A DNA stretch of 64,000 nt, from the NCBI GenBank assembly GCA_026874595.1, contig CM049310.1, forward strand, positions 77,555,056 to 77,619,055, read 5' to 3'. The stretch comes from Sipunculus nudus. Taxonomy: Eukaryota > Annelida > Sipuncula > Golfingiida > Sipunculidae. Below, piece after piece: positions 27,201 through 40,700 of the stretch. Position 1 is the first letter of the stretch. Every line of letters begins with the position of its first letter. The notes under the pieces are model-generated. The model did not search any database. It saw only the letters and a list, made by a program, of their open reading frames with translations, and was not told the origin of the DNA. Both the position numbers and the translations under genes were made by a program.

Positions 27201-28814
27201 ATAGTGATTTGCGTATTACTCATCGTAATACATTTTTAAAATATTTTGTTAAATGTGCTGAGACTGATTTTTTTTGTTGCAGAAAAATTATTTTTCTGTT
27301 ACAAAATTAAACATCTGAAAGGGTTGGAATTAATGAAAGGCTTAAAGGGAATTGCTACCATGCCTTTTGATGTTTAGTAGAAAATGTTTAAATGCAGGCC
27401 TGATAAACCAGGGATCAAAGGTCAGTCCCAGGAAATATGCATGTTTGCTCAATGCCTTATTGGTATAAGAGGAATATTTCCAAAAAGAAAGAATTGCTGA
27501 ACACAGTCATAACACTAGAATGGCTTTGTTTTTGCAGCCCAAAATCAGATGTCTCCCCCCCTATGAGCAATCGAAAAACAATAGGTGTAAAATATGCATT
27601 ATCGCAAAATAATGATTCTAGATTTCAGCAGGTTTGACCTTGCAGGTCAAGGTCAAGGTCACTGTTTTTCAAACTAGAATGATTTTTTTTTTCAGAAAGA
27701 ACTGGTGTGTCAAATCTGAAGGAAAATCTTCAGTACTTCCATACTTATGGGGGTTACAATAATCCTAGAATTGCATAAACTTTACCATGAAGATTAAACT
27801 TAAGATCACTTGATTTAGAACTCCTCTGAGATTTTGGTAGGAACAATGAGAATTTAAAATTTTGAAGGAAAATATGCAGCCCTTAAAAAGTATTCATTTT
27901 CAGAAGACAATAACTATAATTCGGCCAAATACAACTTAAAGATCCTGGTCAAGGTCACCCGTTTCATAACTCATGATCATCAGAGAACTTGGTAGTAACA
28001 ATAAGTGTACCAAATCAGTGGACAAAATCTGAAATACTTCAAAAAGTTATGGGGTTCAATAATATTTAAATCTTGACAGATTTGACCTTGAAGATGAAGG
28101 CCAAGGTCACCAGGTTTCAAAATCCAACAAGATTTTGGTAGGAACAAATAATGTTTAAAATTTTTAAGAAAACATGCAGCCCTCCAAAAGTTATTGCATT
28201 CACAAGACACTAACTTGTTTTGACTGATTTGACCTTGAAATCCTGGTCAAGGTCACTCAGTTTCAAACTCATCCGAAAATTTTGGATGAACCATGAGCTT
28301 TTAAAGTTTTAGAGGAAAATATGCAGCCCTTCAAAATTTATCACATTCACAAGATATCCTACAGACGATGACAGACAATGGCACTGAAAACAAAGACTCC
28401 CATTAAGAGGGGGAGGGAGAGAGACATAAATAAATCATTAAATGATATTCCCTCCTCACATATTAAGGTAACTGCATTAAGAACAAGTGTCAAGTTAACA
28501 GTACTATTGTTTCAGAGTGGCAGTGTTGTGATGTGTTACATGACCATGATTGTACACACCACCTATACTCTCTCTGCTAAACCACACTCCAGAATTCTCA
28601 AATTTATAATTTATTTACGCATGCAAGGTCTAAAAGAAACTATGATATGAAAGGTTTCCTTGAGTAAAGACTTAAGTCAACAACAAGGAAGTGCTTTACT
28701 TAGTACTTAAGTGTGTAATTTTATCATATTTTGTGTTTCAAATAAACTACATAAACTTTTACCTCATTATATTTAACATGATAACAATTTGATTAATAAT
28801 CATAAATTTAATAT

Positions 28815-28900
<86 letters not shown>

Positions 28901-31900
28901 GCATATCGAAACATATTGCAATAGCAACTTTGTTGGTGATACTCAGCCCTAATACCTACTACATAGACTGGAGTGAAGTTTAAAATCTAACCATGCATAA
29001 GGGAAACAATTTTAACATGCATTAAAGGAAATGATCTTTCCTTTAACAAATTTCCAGGGTTGTTAGTGTATATTGGAAACCATTTCATAAATCTCATAAA
29101 TTTTGAACAGTATTTGGACTTTAATAAATAACAAAATTTCAAATTGACCTCTCGTAGTTATTCAGATCATCTCATTCTCAGAACAAAATTCATACAGATT
29201 TATTCTCTATGATAAAGATGCATCAACTTCAATGCCCTCAAACATTATTCTGTAACACCTTGAACCATCATTTTATGTGTAAAAAAAAGAGACCCATGGG
29301 TCACAGTGCTCAGCTGAAGTTTGAAATTTTTAGTAAATGCAAAATATGCTGATTTCTATTGTCAAGTTTTTCATATATAAGCGTATGAGATGCTAAGACA
29401 AAATGGAGCTCCTACTAGGTTATAGTGAAGTTCTAAATATATGATTGCAAAACTAAAATTCTGACAAGGCTGTCATGAAGAAAAACAGTAAAAGTTTTGA
29501 GATACTGCGATGCATATTTAAAATTGACAGATGGACAGGCAAGTGGACATAATGGACTGATACCTTTAATTCACTTTCAGGGGAATAATGCATTTAAGTT
29601 CATATTAAACCCTTTTTTTTTAAAAAGCATATCCACTTTTTTCATTAATAGTTTTTACCAGATTTATTTTTTTTAATTTATAAGTTTTTTAAATTTGTAA
29701 TAACAAAATCTGAAAATATAAGTTAAAATTGAGAATTGTAGGTTCCAATCATTATTTTTCCAGAGTTTAGCTCACATCAGGTCATATTATGCATATACAC
29801 ATATATTTTATTATTCTTAAATCACAAATGTTTAAACTGAATCATCTTTTCAAATTAATTATTCACACTGTTGGTTGGATGAAGGACAAACAATATCATT
29901 ATGCTATGTACTACCTCAGCTATAATTTTTTCTGGAATTAATATTCAATTTAACACCTGGTGAAGTATTTTCTCTTCTGAAGTAAGAAATTCCTTATCTG
30001 ATGAACATCCAAACTTTCATAGCAATACACCACTTTGTGGACACAATTAAATGTGCACTTTTATCATTGTAACCATGGTGGTAGAAAACTAAAATGCAGC
30101 AAAAGCCTAGAATAAGAATGAATCAAATACAGAGAATTATAACATTCATCATTTTAAATTCATAGTAGTGGCCAAGCTGAGCCAAGACAAGCTGCCTGGA
30201 GTGGGTTACATAACACAGGTGAATTAAGGCTGTACTAGGTGGGTTTCATGCAAAGAACACTTGACATGGTGTATGAAAACTCGAATAAAAGCTACTATTT
30301 TCAATCAATTCCTTTGAAATTTCAGATTTTAAATGATTAAACCCTTATGTATATATGCTGTGAAAATTAAATCAACAGTGCTTACAGGGAAAAAACGTGC
30401 AATGAACAACTTTGGACAAAATTCAAGGTAATGATTTTTTATTTATGCTAATATAAAAATTTGTAAAATTCAGATTTAATCTTGATTTAATGAAGTTATA
30501 TTCCTGAAAAAAAGCAATTCTTATGTTAGGTGTAAAAATATATTTCTTGATATAACCTCAACACTTAACTCAATACTGACCTTATTTTTGGTAGGTACAT
30601 AGAAAATGTATAAAAATATGCATACTAAATATGATCTACAAAATATCAGTGGTTTTGATTTTAGGCAGCCTTGAAGTGTAACATTGGGTTTTTAATGGAA
30701 AACGGTTTTTCCTTAATATCTCAAAGGTACAGTTTCCTAATGATCCAATTTCCGTATGGTCAGAGATTTTGGGGACATCTAACTGTATGCAAAATATTTA
30801 GATTGGAAGGTCCAACAATTTCAAAATGTGCCCTGTTAATGGCCAGCCAGACAAAGGACTACGACTATATTGCAGATGACTTATAGTCAGCTGTGCTAAT
30901 AATGCAGGGTTGAGTTATAATGTTCTGCATCAATGACCTTCCACTTACTGGGGTTATAAAAAAATATACATTAAAATCTGGTTGATCTAGACTGAATACA
31001 TGGCAACTGTTGCAATGTCCCAGGTTAGTTTATTTCTATCAAACAGCTTCTGTTTTAATTATTACTTCTATTAAGGTATGAGTTGTATAATATCTGCCAA
31101 ATTTATCACTCTATTAAGATAACAATTAATGTATAAAGTATAACTATTACAGACAACAGAAAAACATGATGGTAAAATAGTGATGAGGTATAAAATAATA
31201 TATTTATCATGTATATACCAGTACTGTTTATCATACCTGGATACCAAGAAAGTAGCTTGTTTTACTTCTGTAGGTGCGGCTGAACACTTGACCAACGAAC
31301 GTTTTCACTTCACATGAAATCTGTTGGGGAAAAAATGCTGAAAATCACCATTAAAACCTTCGAGATAAAATATATGTTATCAAATTCAAGCACTGGAAAG
31401 TTAATGAGGTATACACTGTGATGATACCAGATGACATGTCTTATAATGTCTGGATAACAAATGACATATCTAATCTGTTCAGGTAACATTAATGAGGGAT
31501 ATCATGGGAAATGTTTCACGGTGACTGATTTGTATATTTTCCCCAACTTCCACAAGCTGTCAAATTTTACAGAGCATGTAAAAATGTTGAGGAGGTTTAT
31601 CACATATGTGCCCAAGATCTAGTTTCAACAGTAGTGAAGAAACAAAAATGGCGGCAAATAATCAGAGGGAGAACTACATTTCCCCTGTACTTGCTGTAAT
31701 TAAATAATACACATTATTGTTAATATTTGCTTTTATTCAAAAGAAATTCTGAAATTTCTCATTTAAATAATAATTGGATCAAGGATTGAAAAAAAGGTAA
31801 AGAATAAATAATATAATTGCTTCTAAGGCCCCTCACAATTCACATCTATGTAATAACTGGTCAAGCCATCTTAACTCAGATAAAAATTATCAAGCATAAA

Positions 31901-34900
31901 ACCTCTGGCATCTTCTCATGTTAAGGTGAAACTGAGACAATTCAACGCAGCTGGGGTTTGCATTTGACTCAGGTAAATCTTATTTTACCTACCCGTTTGG
32001 TAACTGGAAAAACCTGGGTTTACAGTATTTTACCCAGGGTTTAATCAGGGTTTTGGCCAGTTTTTTACCAAAGGTTTTTCTTAAGTTTATTTGTTTATAT
32101 ATCACATATGTTATTAACCAAAGCTAAGTTTCATTTGGTCAGGAGAAGTTATACCCACATATTGTGAATACTGGTAGCAAACCATGTGACCACATCATCC
32201 CTGTTTATAAAAGCCATTAACCACTTGTACTTTAATTCAGGTTTGGCACATCACTCAAAACAAAGAGATTTAGGGGTGAACCCCAGATATCCTGGGTAAA
32301 ACCTACCTAACCCAGCCCAGGTTTTACCAAGGTAAAACATGGGTTATATCCTGTTGCTGGATAAAGAGTCACATTTCTTGAAGCATGAAAAATCTTCTAA
32401 AATAATATATTTTCCTTATTACAGTTATTACAGTGCCAGAAAAAGAGTATCTAGTATTAACTTGGACATTAATACAGGTCAGAATTAAAATGTTACTCCT
32501 TTTTTTGTCTAGATGTGAAATCCAATGCAAAACAAACAACTTTACTAGGCTATGTCCTAATAAAATTGGAAAAAGGATTTTTTTTTTATCAGTCTCATCT
32601 CGCATATGGGTAAGGTATCTGGCTCACAAATATACACAAATATGGAACTTAGATGAGCGGAACATATTCCTGCCAGTTTTACCAGTAAGGGATAAAACTT
32701 AAAAATGCCATTACTTCTCAGGCTTAATGGAATAAAGGGAATATTTAAACCAAAAAACAATTACAGGCCTATCACTTTAACCCTTTTCAACAACCATGTA
32801 CCAATAAGGGTGGAGCCATGCCATGTAGGTGACATATTGGTATGTGTAATTAAAATCAACATGGACACAAACCCTGTGCAGAAGTTACTGTTGAAAGTTT
32901 GTGGTATGGAATGTTAATTAAAATTGTGTTATTCCTTTTTAATTTAAAATATTTTGAAAAAAAAAACCCTGGACATCTTGGTATTGCTGTCCTCAACTAT
33001 AAAAACAATGAACAACAACCATGCATGCTCCCCCCCCCCCCGCCCACTAGGATGTACATTGATTTGCTGACACCTTTCAGGAAAACAGCACATGTAGTGA
33101 CATATTTGTTCTTTGTGATGTCATGACTCGCACTCCAAAGACAGCCATATCGTCACATGTGATGTCCGAGTATAAACATGTGCTATAAAAACCCATATAA
33201 CACTCATTCAAGGGTTATTTAAGCTTGGTTTTACATTAAAATTAAACTTCTCAGAGATTTTTACAATACCAACCTGTATGATAAATTTTAATAACTTCTG
33301 TGATACCATTCTTGAAATATCTTGTGGACACTCATGCATAGAATCAAGTGAAAACAAAAACCTTCCCTTCACACAGGTTAATAAATGGGGATGAACATAA
33401 CAAACAGTTTATTCATAAGAAAGGTACTATCCCATTGAACAAGTTGACCTACTGGAGTACAGGTATTCTACAACAAGAAAGTCATATCATCCTGTTCATG
33501 TTGCTAAGTATAAGAGCAAACCAATGAGGTTTTCTCTTCAGATTTCCCTATATTGTCTTTAAAGGGGCCTATTCCATCATCTTATTCCTTTTACCTAGAG
33601 ATAATCCACTTAAACTCTTTATAAATTTAGGCAAGAAAATGCTAATCCCACCAACACATGTATTTTGTTTTGCTTATATCCACATGTCCACCAAATACTC
33701 AAAACACATACAAGGACATCTGGCGGCAAAGTCAGGTGAACCAGTGTTGCAAAAGGCAGTTTGTAACTAGTGACACTGGTCGGTGCTGGCCAGGGGTAAG
33801 AAGGACAGGCTTCTCCCGGCCGGCACAAAGCATTTGCAACTCACCTACAGGCACAAAAGATCTTAAAGATCTTTAAAAACCAGCTACCAGCAATAAAACT
33901 TATTATTTATTTCTCCAAACTGCATTAAATTTGTACCTCATAATTATGTTTACAAAAATGAATCAATCAAGAGCCCCACATCAGGGCTTTGCCCCTGGAC
34001 CCCAGCTCCACTTGCTTCGCCAATGTCAGTAAATTTAGCAGGCACTCAAAGTTGTCAAGCTATAACCCTGTTAGTGACCTATAAACTTCAGCACATAAGC
34101 AACCATCCAGCCATGTCACATGGTTTTTCTATTTGTCAACATTGCTGTGTTTATTAACAGCTTGTACATAAACTTAACTCTTATACATCTGTCACTGAGG
34201 TGTTATAATAACTTTTCTCAACAGGAATTACCTAGAGTACATTAATATGTACTCAGAGTTAGCCAGAAATCACATAAATTTGATAGAGGAGCAGGTGAAT
34301 AGTTGGCTTTAAGAACCTGAAGGCATCGTACTTACACAACCATTCTTAAAGTTATAGAGAGTATTCCGCATGGATTACTATCAGTCAGTCTTACCCTCTC
34401 GTTAAAGCCTCGTTTGTACTCATCATGGTCATCAAATGTAATGTTTCCTCCGGCTGACGTGAAATCTGTATGGGGTCCTACAGGGTCTCCTTTGATGAAG
34501 AACTGAGCTCTCACCACATCACCGCTGATACTACTGGTCAGTGGAGCCACCACACAGGTAAACTCTATCTTATTATTACTGTTCATCACAGGACCAACCA
34601 AATCTGGACAGGATCCTTCAGGCAGAGGTGGGGTGTGGTCTGCAGAAATAAAAATAAGGCAAAATATACATAATTATAGGTATGCATGCATTTATGTGTA
34701 GGTTTAATCAGAAATTTTAATGTTGGGGTGCACGTCTGGACAAACAAGTCTAGACAAGGTTATAATATGAAGACACAACACTGAGAATCAGCTGAAAGAA
34801 TAGCCCATACATGGACCTTCATGTACTAATAATACTCCTGCTGGACGGACATGTATACATATATATCCGTCCAGCAGGAGTATCATAGGACATGATGGTC

Positions 34901-37707
34901 CATGTATGGAATACTGAAGTGATGACCAAGATATAAGGTACAGAGATCTGCAAAAAATTTGTATGGCCATTAGACTGATACTGTCTATAATGGTGAGATT
35001 AGGATCTATGTTTGTTGACTGAAATGTTCAAAAAAGGTGCATTAACTGGGTATCATCTTTGAACCCACATTTTCCCAATATATATTCACTTATAATTTGT
35101 TGTCATCTATCTTGGGATATATGAATATATATATATGTTTATAATTTAAAACTACAATTACAGTTTCTATGTGAAGTTTTCCTAAACATTACCATATTTT
35201 TCATTTGAGTAGAACCTGTTAACATGTCAAAATTTCTAAATAATATTTATTTAAGTACATAGTTTAAACAAAAAATAATATAAATTTATAATATTCATAG
35301 CACTTATGGCACTCTAGATTACCAGTTCTTGAACCCACATATATATATATATATTTTTTTTTTTTTGGTTAATGTGGGTTCAGTATTGAAAATGTGGGTT
35401 CAAAGATGATCCCCAGTTAATGCACCTATACCTTCAAATCTATCTTAAGAAGTTTAGTAACAAAAGGAGTATTTCGAATTTGCCCTATGCAGACTGTAAT
35501 GAATTATATATGTACAGGAATTATTGTGTCTTTCACGACTTGGGACCTTAAAGTATTCTTTTAAAAGAGAATTGTTGCTGTACAATTCATTAGGGTGAAA
35601 TTCATGTGATGAAGAGCAATTTCATATATAAACACCACATTTCCAGAGGATAAAGAGCAGAAATAAGCCCAACAAAAGTCAAAAGGCTCAAAATAATCTT
35701 TGATGATTCTTTAAAACTTGATATGTCTATACAATACAAAACATGCAAGGTATTATACTGTTTAGGCAAGGTATTTAGTAGCTCAATTAAAACTAATCTT
35801 CCACACATGTAACAGAACTTAAATATGCATAATTATCACCAAACATTGATAAAGTGATAGTGAGACTTACAGTGACACTGATAGGGCAAAGTACAAAACG
35901 TCAAAAGAAAAATGGCTGGAGAAACCTTTCTGCAGCCACAAGAACTTCCGGCATTCACGGAATTATTAATATGAAATATTTCCACTGGTGGAACAGAGTA
36001 CATGTAGAATACTACAGTACAGCTTCAGCAGACACAGACCTGTGTGATTTATTGAGTCAGTGAGTGAAGAATAGAGACCGAATGAACATATCTTCTCATC
36101 TGGGCAGACGACAATGACGCCTGGCAAGATCACGTGCTCGCGAAGTTCTAACGATACTTCTTCCGTTGCACTCGGCAGGCGGAACATCTCATCTTCGAGT
36201 GCCCTTGGAAGAATTTGGTCGCAGGTTTCCTTCGAAATTTCTACCAAAACTGACAAATTTTAATGTAGTTTCATTTTGTGTTTTGCGCAAAGCAGCCCCA
36301 CGAATACCGATCTAAAAAGGTGTCGCTGCTGGTGTACAGTCCTACATCAGTCATATAAATGATATATTGAAGCCATGAAGGCCCATAGGCCTTCTTCGCC
36401 TTTCAGTCACTCGATCAACCCATCAGGAAGCCGATATAAGTGACTTTAACAGAAACTTGTGGTATTGGGTCTGTACCATGACCGCACACTACAACCTCTG
36501 CATCATTTACCAAAGCCAGCAGCTTGAGTCTTCACCTACAGGTAAGCCTAATGAACCTTGGTCGTGTTTGCGAATGCGTGTCTCACGAGCAAACCCTAAG
36601 CGCACTCAAATAATAATGTTTGGCATCAGCGCCAGATGGCGCATGGGTCCAACTAAACGCTAGCCCATAAGAACGAACTCCTCAATTGCTTTTTTTTTCA
36701 GTGACTGACGCAATGTGGAGTCCATAGATTGCACCTGCAGTTAACTGTGATTATAACACGCCAAACACAACTGTGAAATTTAACATATATCCATTGATTA
36801 ATGTTCAGTACATCTATTGTATATATAACCACTAGAAAACATTACTGTTCTATTCTCAGCCTATTTTACACCAAGGAAGTTTAAATATGAACAAAATAGT
36901 ACACAGGCCTAAAGCCTTATACAGGACGCCACCAAATGCAAGATGTCTACCGTGGCTGTTAAGGCTTCAATTCTCTCTGGACAAATAATATCAGTTGTTG
37001 ATGTTACAGGTGCTTCATGCTTTCCAGAATGGTTATTTTTTATTACAGGCCTTTCGACATACAACATTATGTGAACATTAGTTTGTTAAAACCATAGGAA
37101 ATATTTTATCCAGTTTCCTTTCTAAATGTAACAGATCGTATCGTGCTATAACCCAATAAGCCCTTTGGTGGGCCGGCGACGCAATAGAAACCTGAAACCT
37201 GTTGCGTCGCCGTCGGCGGCTAACTAAACGCATGTCCACGCCACGCCTTGTATCAATGTACAGTATTGCATATTTGCATGAAATTGGTGTGTTTTAACCT
37301 ACTTTGCGGACTAGACCATTTCAATTGAGGGGTCCACTGAAAATGTTGGTATTGTTGAACCTGCTGATTGTACATCGATAATACTTGCACAAAAAGGCCC
37401 TCTTCCACCGTCGTTTCTACTCAAAGTAAATCTGTTCCATTAAAGCGCTGTGGGACGGCTAGGACAACATGCCTCCAAAGATGGATTAAGATTGCACGGG
37501 GCCCGTGGCTGTATTTAAAGCAAGGGCCCCTTTCATCAAACTGACAATGTACATGAAATTAATTATTTTTTTTATTATTAAATTATATACATTTATTTTC
37601 CACGAATCAAATACATACATATATATTTTTCATATATTTCATATTCAGTTATATATTCATATTCCACATTTCATATAATGGTACGTATCTATTCATATTT
37701 CATATTT

Positions 37708-37759
<52 letters not shown>

Positions 37760-40700
37760 TTTTTCGTATTTCATTTACAGATGATATATTTATCTACGTG
37801 CCCGGCCTAAAATATTTTGTTACCTTACTTTATTTATCAAAATACTCTAAGTAAGGCCACTTTCACAATCAAAGAAATATTTAATATCCGCTCTCCACCA
37901 TACTTAGATCTGTTGTTTCTTTTTTTTTTTCACACAAGATAAACGAGTATTAACGGTATTTAATTGCTTAGTCGATAGTGTGTCATCTGCATTGTTCGCC
38001 CACATGATGTAATAGGCCTACTAGGCCTAGGTATATGTGGTTTATGATGGTGACACACTTAAAATTACAGTATTACATGTCACGGTCAAATCATTGCAAT
38101 TCAACAAACATACAAATTCGTTAAAATGACTTTCATTAAGAGTGGTAACGTCGAGACTAATGAATTATAAAGGGGTAGGGCCAGCTTCGAAAAATAACAC
38201 TTTCGCTGACCACCTTAGACAGTTGCAGGCCTGTATGTGAAAATCTGATTACGGCAACATCAACGACTCCTCGTCCATAATCTTGTTTATTCTGATCAGT
38301 CTGATCAGCATTAATTAATTAGACCTAAATGAATAAATTTGTTTCTGTGTTCCGATAAAAAAAAACACTTCTCTCTAACAGTTAAGTCTTTTTTGTTTAT
38401 AGCTCTTCTTCCGGGCACTTAAATGCCCACCCTCATTACAAGTTTTAAAAAAATCAAAATAAATACAGATAATTGGATCACGCTTGTTAGAATAAGGGCA
38501 GCTACTCAATTAAGATAAGATAGGATATAGTTTATTGCTATATATATGTAATAAATCATCACATGCAATTGTATTTGGCTTGACTGGCTTGCTTAAACAA
38601 ACACATTGAACAAAAAATAATAAAATAAAATTGTGTATAGAAAAAAAAGACGTATGACTAAGAATGTTTGACTGGATTATTGTGCTGCAAGTGATATATT
38701 TAATTCCCGAACGGCTGACGCGTAAGTGCTAGTTTGAGTTCTTTTGGAATTGCCTGATGGCGACCTATAGCGAACCCGCGATTTCATTTTTTTTTAACAA
38801 ATAGTGCGCCGGATGACTATAGTCTTCTATAATGTTGTTTGCTTTCTTCAACAATCCTGTTTGAAATAAGGGGGCAACTGTGGGTTAAGGAACCACAATG
38901 ATCCTCTCAGCTGTTCTAACTACCCTCGACCGTGTTACTGCCTCCCCGTACAGTGACTGACAACGTCAGGACTCCCTGAATTACCGCCCGATAAAACTTA
39001 ATAAAATCGGTTGACTGAGCCCGAAATCTTTTAGGTTCCTTAGAAAGAATAAACGTTGTTGTGCCTTCTTTACACAGTCCTGTGGACTAAACTGCCGGCA
39101 CCCTGCCGGTTGTTTAGCAACTTCAACATTATAATTACTAATCATATAAACATTACTGAAAGTTGGTATATAAATATAAAATAAACAGACATAAAACTAA
39201 AATACAAAACTAAATCACATGGATGTGCTGACTATATCTTACGTTTATCTTATGTAGTAGGGATATAGTGAAACACTGCTCGAGTAAGAGGGTCGCCCTC
39301 CGGGTAATTCTGCTGTCTGCAAAACAAATGTGCATGAGACAGCGTCTTTGAGCATTGTTGTGTATGGGTGTAAGACATCAGGCCTACTATCTCTCAGCTA
39401 TCAGTATTTTGACTGACCCATTTATGCCACCCCTATTGTAAAGTAGGCTGGGCTACAGCCGGGAATGTTCAGGCCTCCTCACTCTTCTGCGTGCATTTGA
39501 ATGATGCAGACGTGGGCCAGGCCCACGTCTGGTCAGCACTAGATTTAGTCATTTAGACGTGTTAAGGGGATAAATGATAATCGACATAAGGCGAAGTTCA
39601 GTGGCCTGCCGCGACCCTTCTAGCTCCCTGTTTATCACGTGTACATATCAGACTGGCAGTATAATTTCGAGGACATATTTCGGCTACTTGGTAATTTAAA
39701 CCTAAAATTATGTGTTGTTTTCTATTATCTGTGAGAAATATCCTACATGGGGAAGATCATGGCCGGCTGAACCCGCATCATATGATACACAAGTAACTTG
39801 GTGGTCACTGTCCTCTCGTAGATCCAGTGTGGCTTCAACAGTCGACCCGATCTTTTCAGTTCAAGTGCCGTGAGTATATCCAGGACCTCTATATCCTTTT
39901 TGTCGGCCTGTCAAAAGCTTTTGACACTGTCAATCCGGAGGGTCTTTCAGCTATCCCGTGTACGCTTGGCTGTCCAATTAACTGGATTGTTCAGAATACA
40001 TAAATTCCACAATAGACATGAGGGCTGATTCAGTGGAAAAGGGTAGTGTGTCCAGCCTCTATCCAGTATCTAAAGAGTTGAAACAAGGCTGTGTCCAAGC
40101 TCCCGTCGTCCACATACTGTTTGCAGAACTCTGCGAAACTATCACTGTAAGTTGGACGCTTCTCTGACGTGCAGCGCTTGAAAGCCAACAGCAAAGTCAC
40201 TGAGGTCTTGGATAGAGCTCTATTTTTGTAAATATCTGGGCAGTTGCAACATTAAACGTCCAGGGGTCTGTTGCAGTAACGTTTTTCCAAGACTTAAGCC
40301 CAGTATCAGGCCTAAATACCGTTGTTACAATTGTGTAATAATGGTGAAACAGATATGGCCCTTATTGCAACAGACCCCAGGACACCAAGTTGGTGGTCTC
40401 CATGCATGGCAGTTGTCATTACCCTGCTGTGTGACGTTAACCCTGCACAGAACGCAACAGAGGACTCTTGTTCAGTTGAACCTTCGATGCCTGCGTAAGA
40501 TCATGGATAGAACATGATCTCCAACAGAAAGGCCAGACAGTGCCAACTTGTCTGGCTTCGCGGTTAGTTGTCATGTTAGCCGGGTATCGGGAGGTTAGAC
40601 TTGATACGGATGGAAGACATGCGACTTTCAAAGACGATGTTTCTTCTCTGGGATTGGCTTTGGCTAAAGGAACATTGGATGCCCATTCATGTCTGAATGA

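Noticed and set aside
35966-36256. Minus-strand frame as an ordinary internal exon of the VWDE-like gene
   Set aside because: Exons 5 and 6 already join in frame across it; kept only as a possible alternative first exon.
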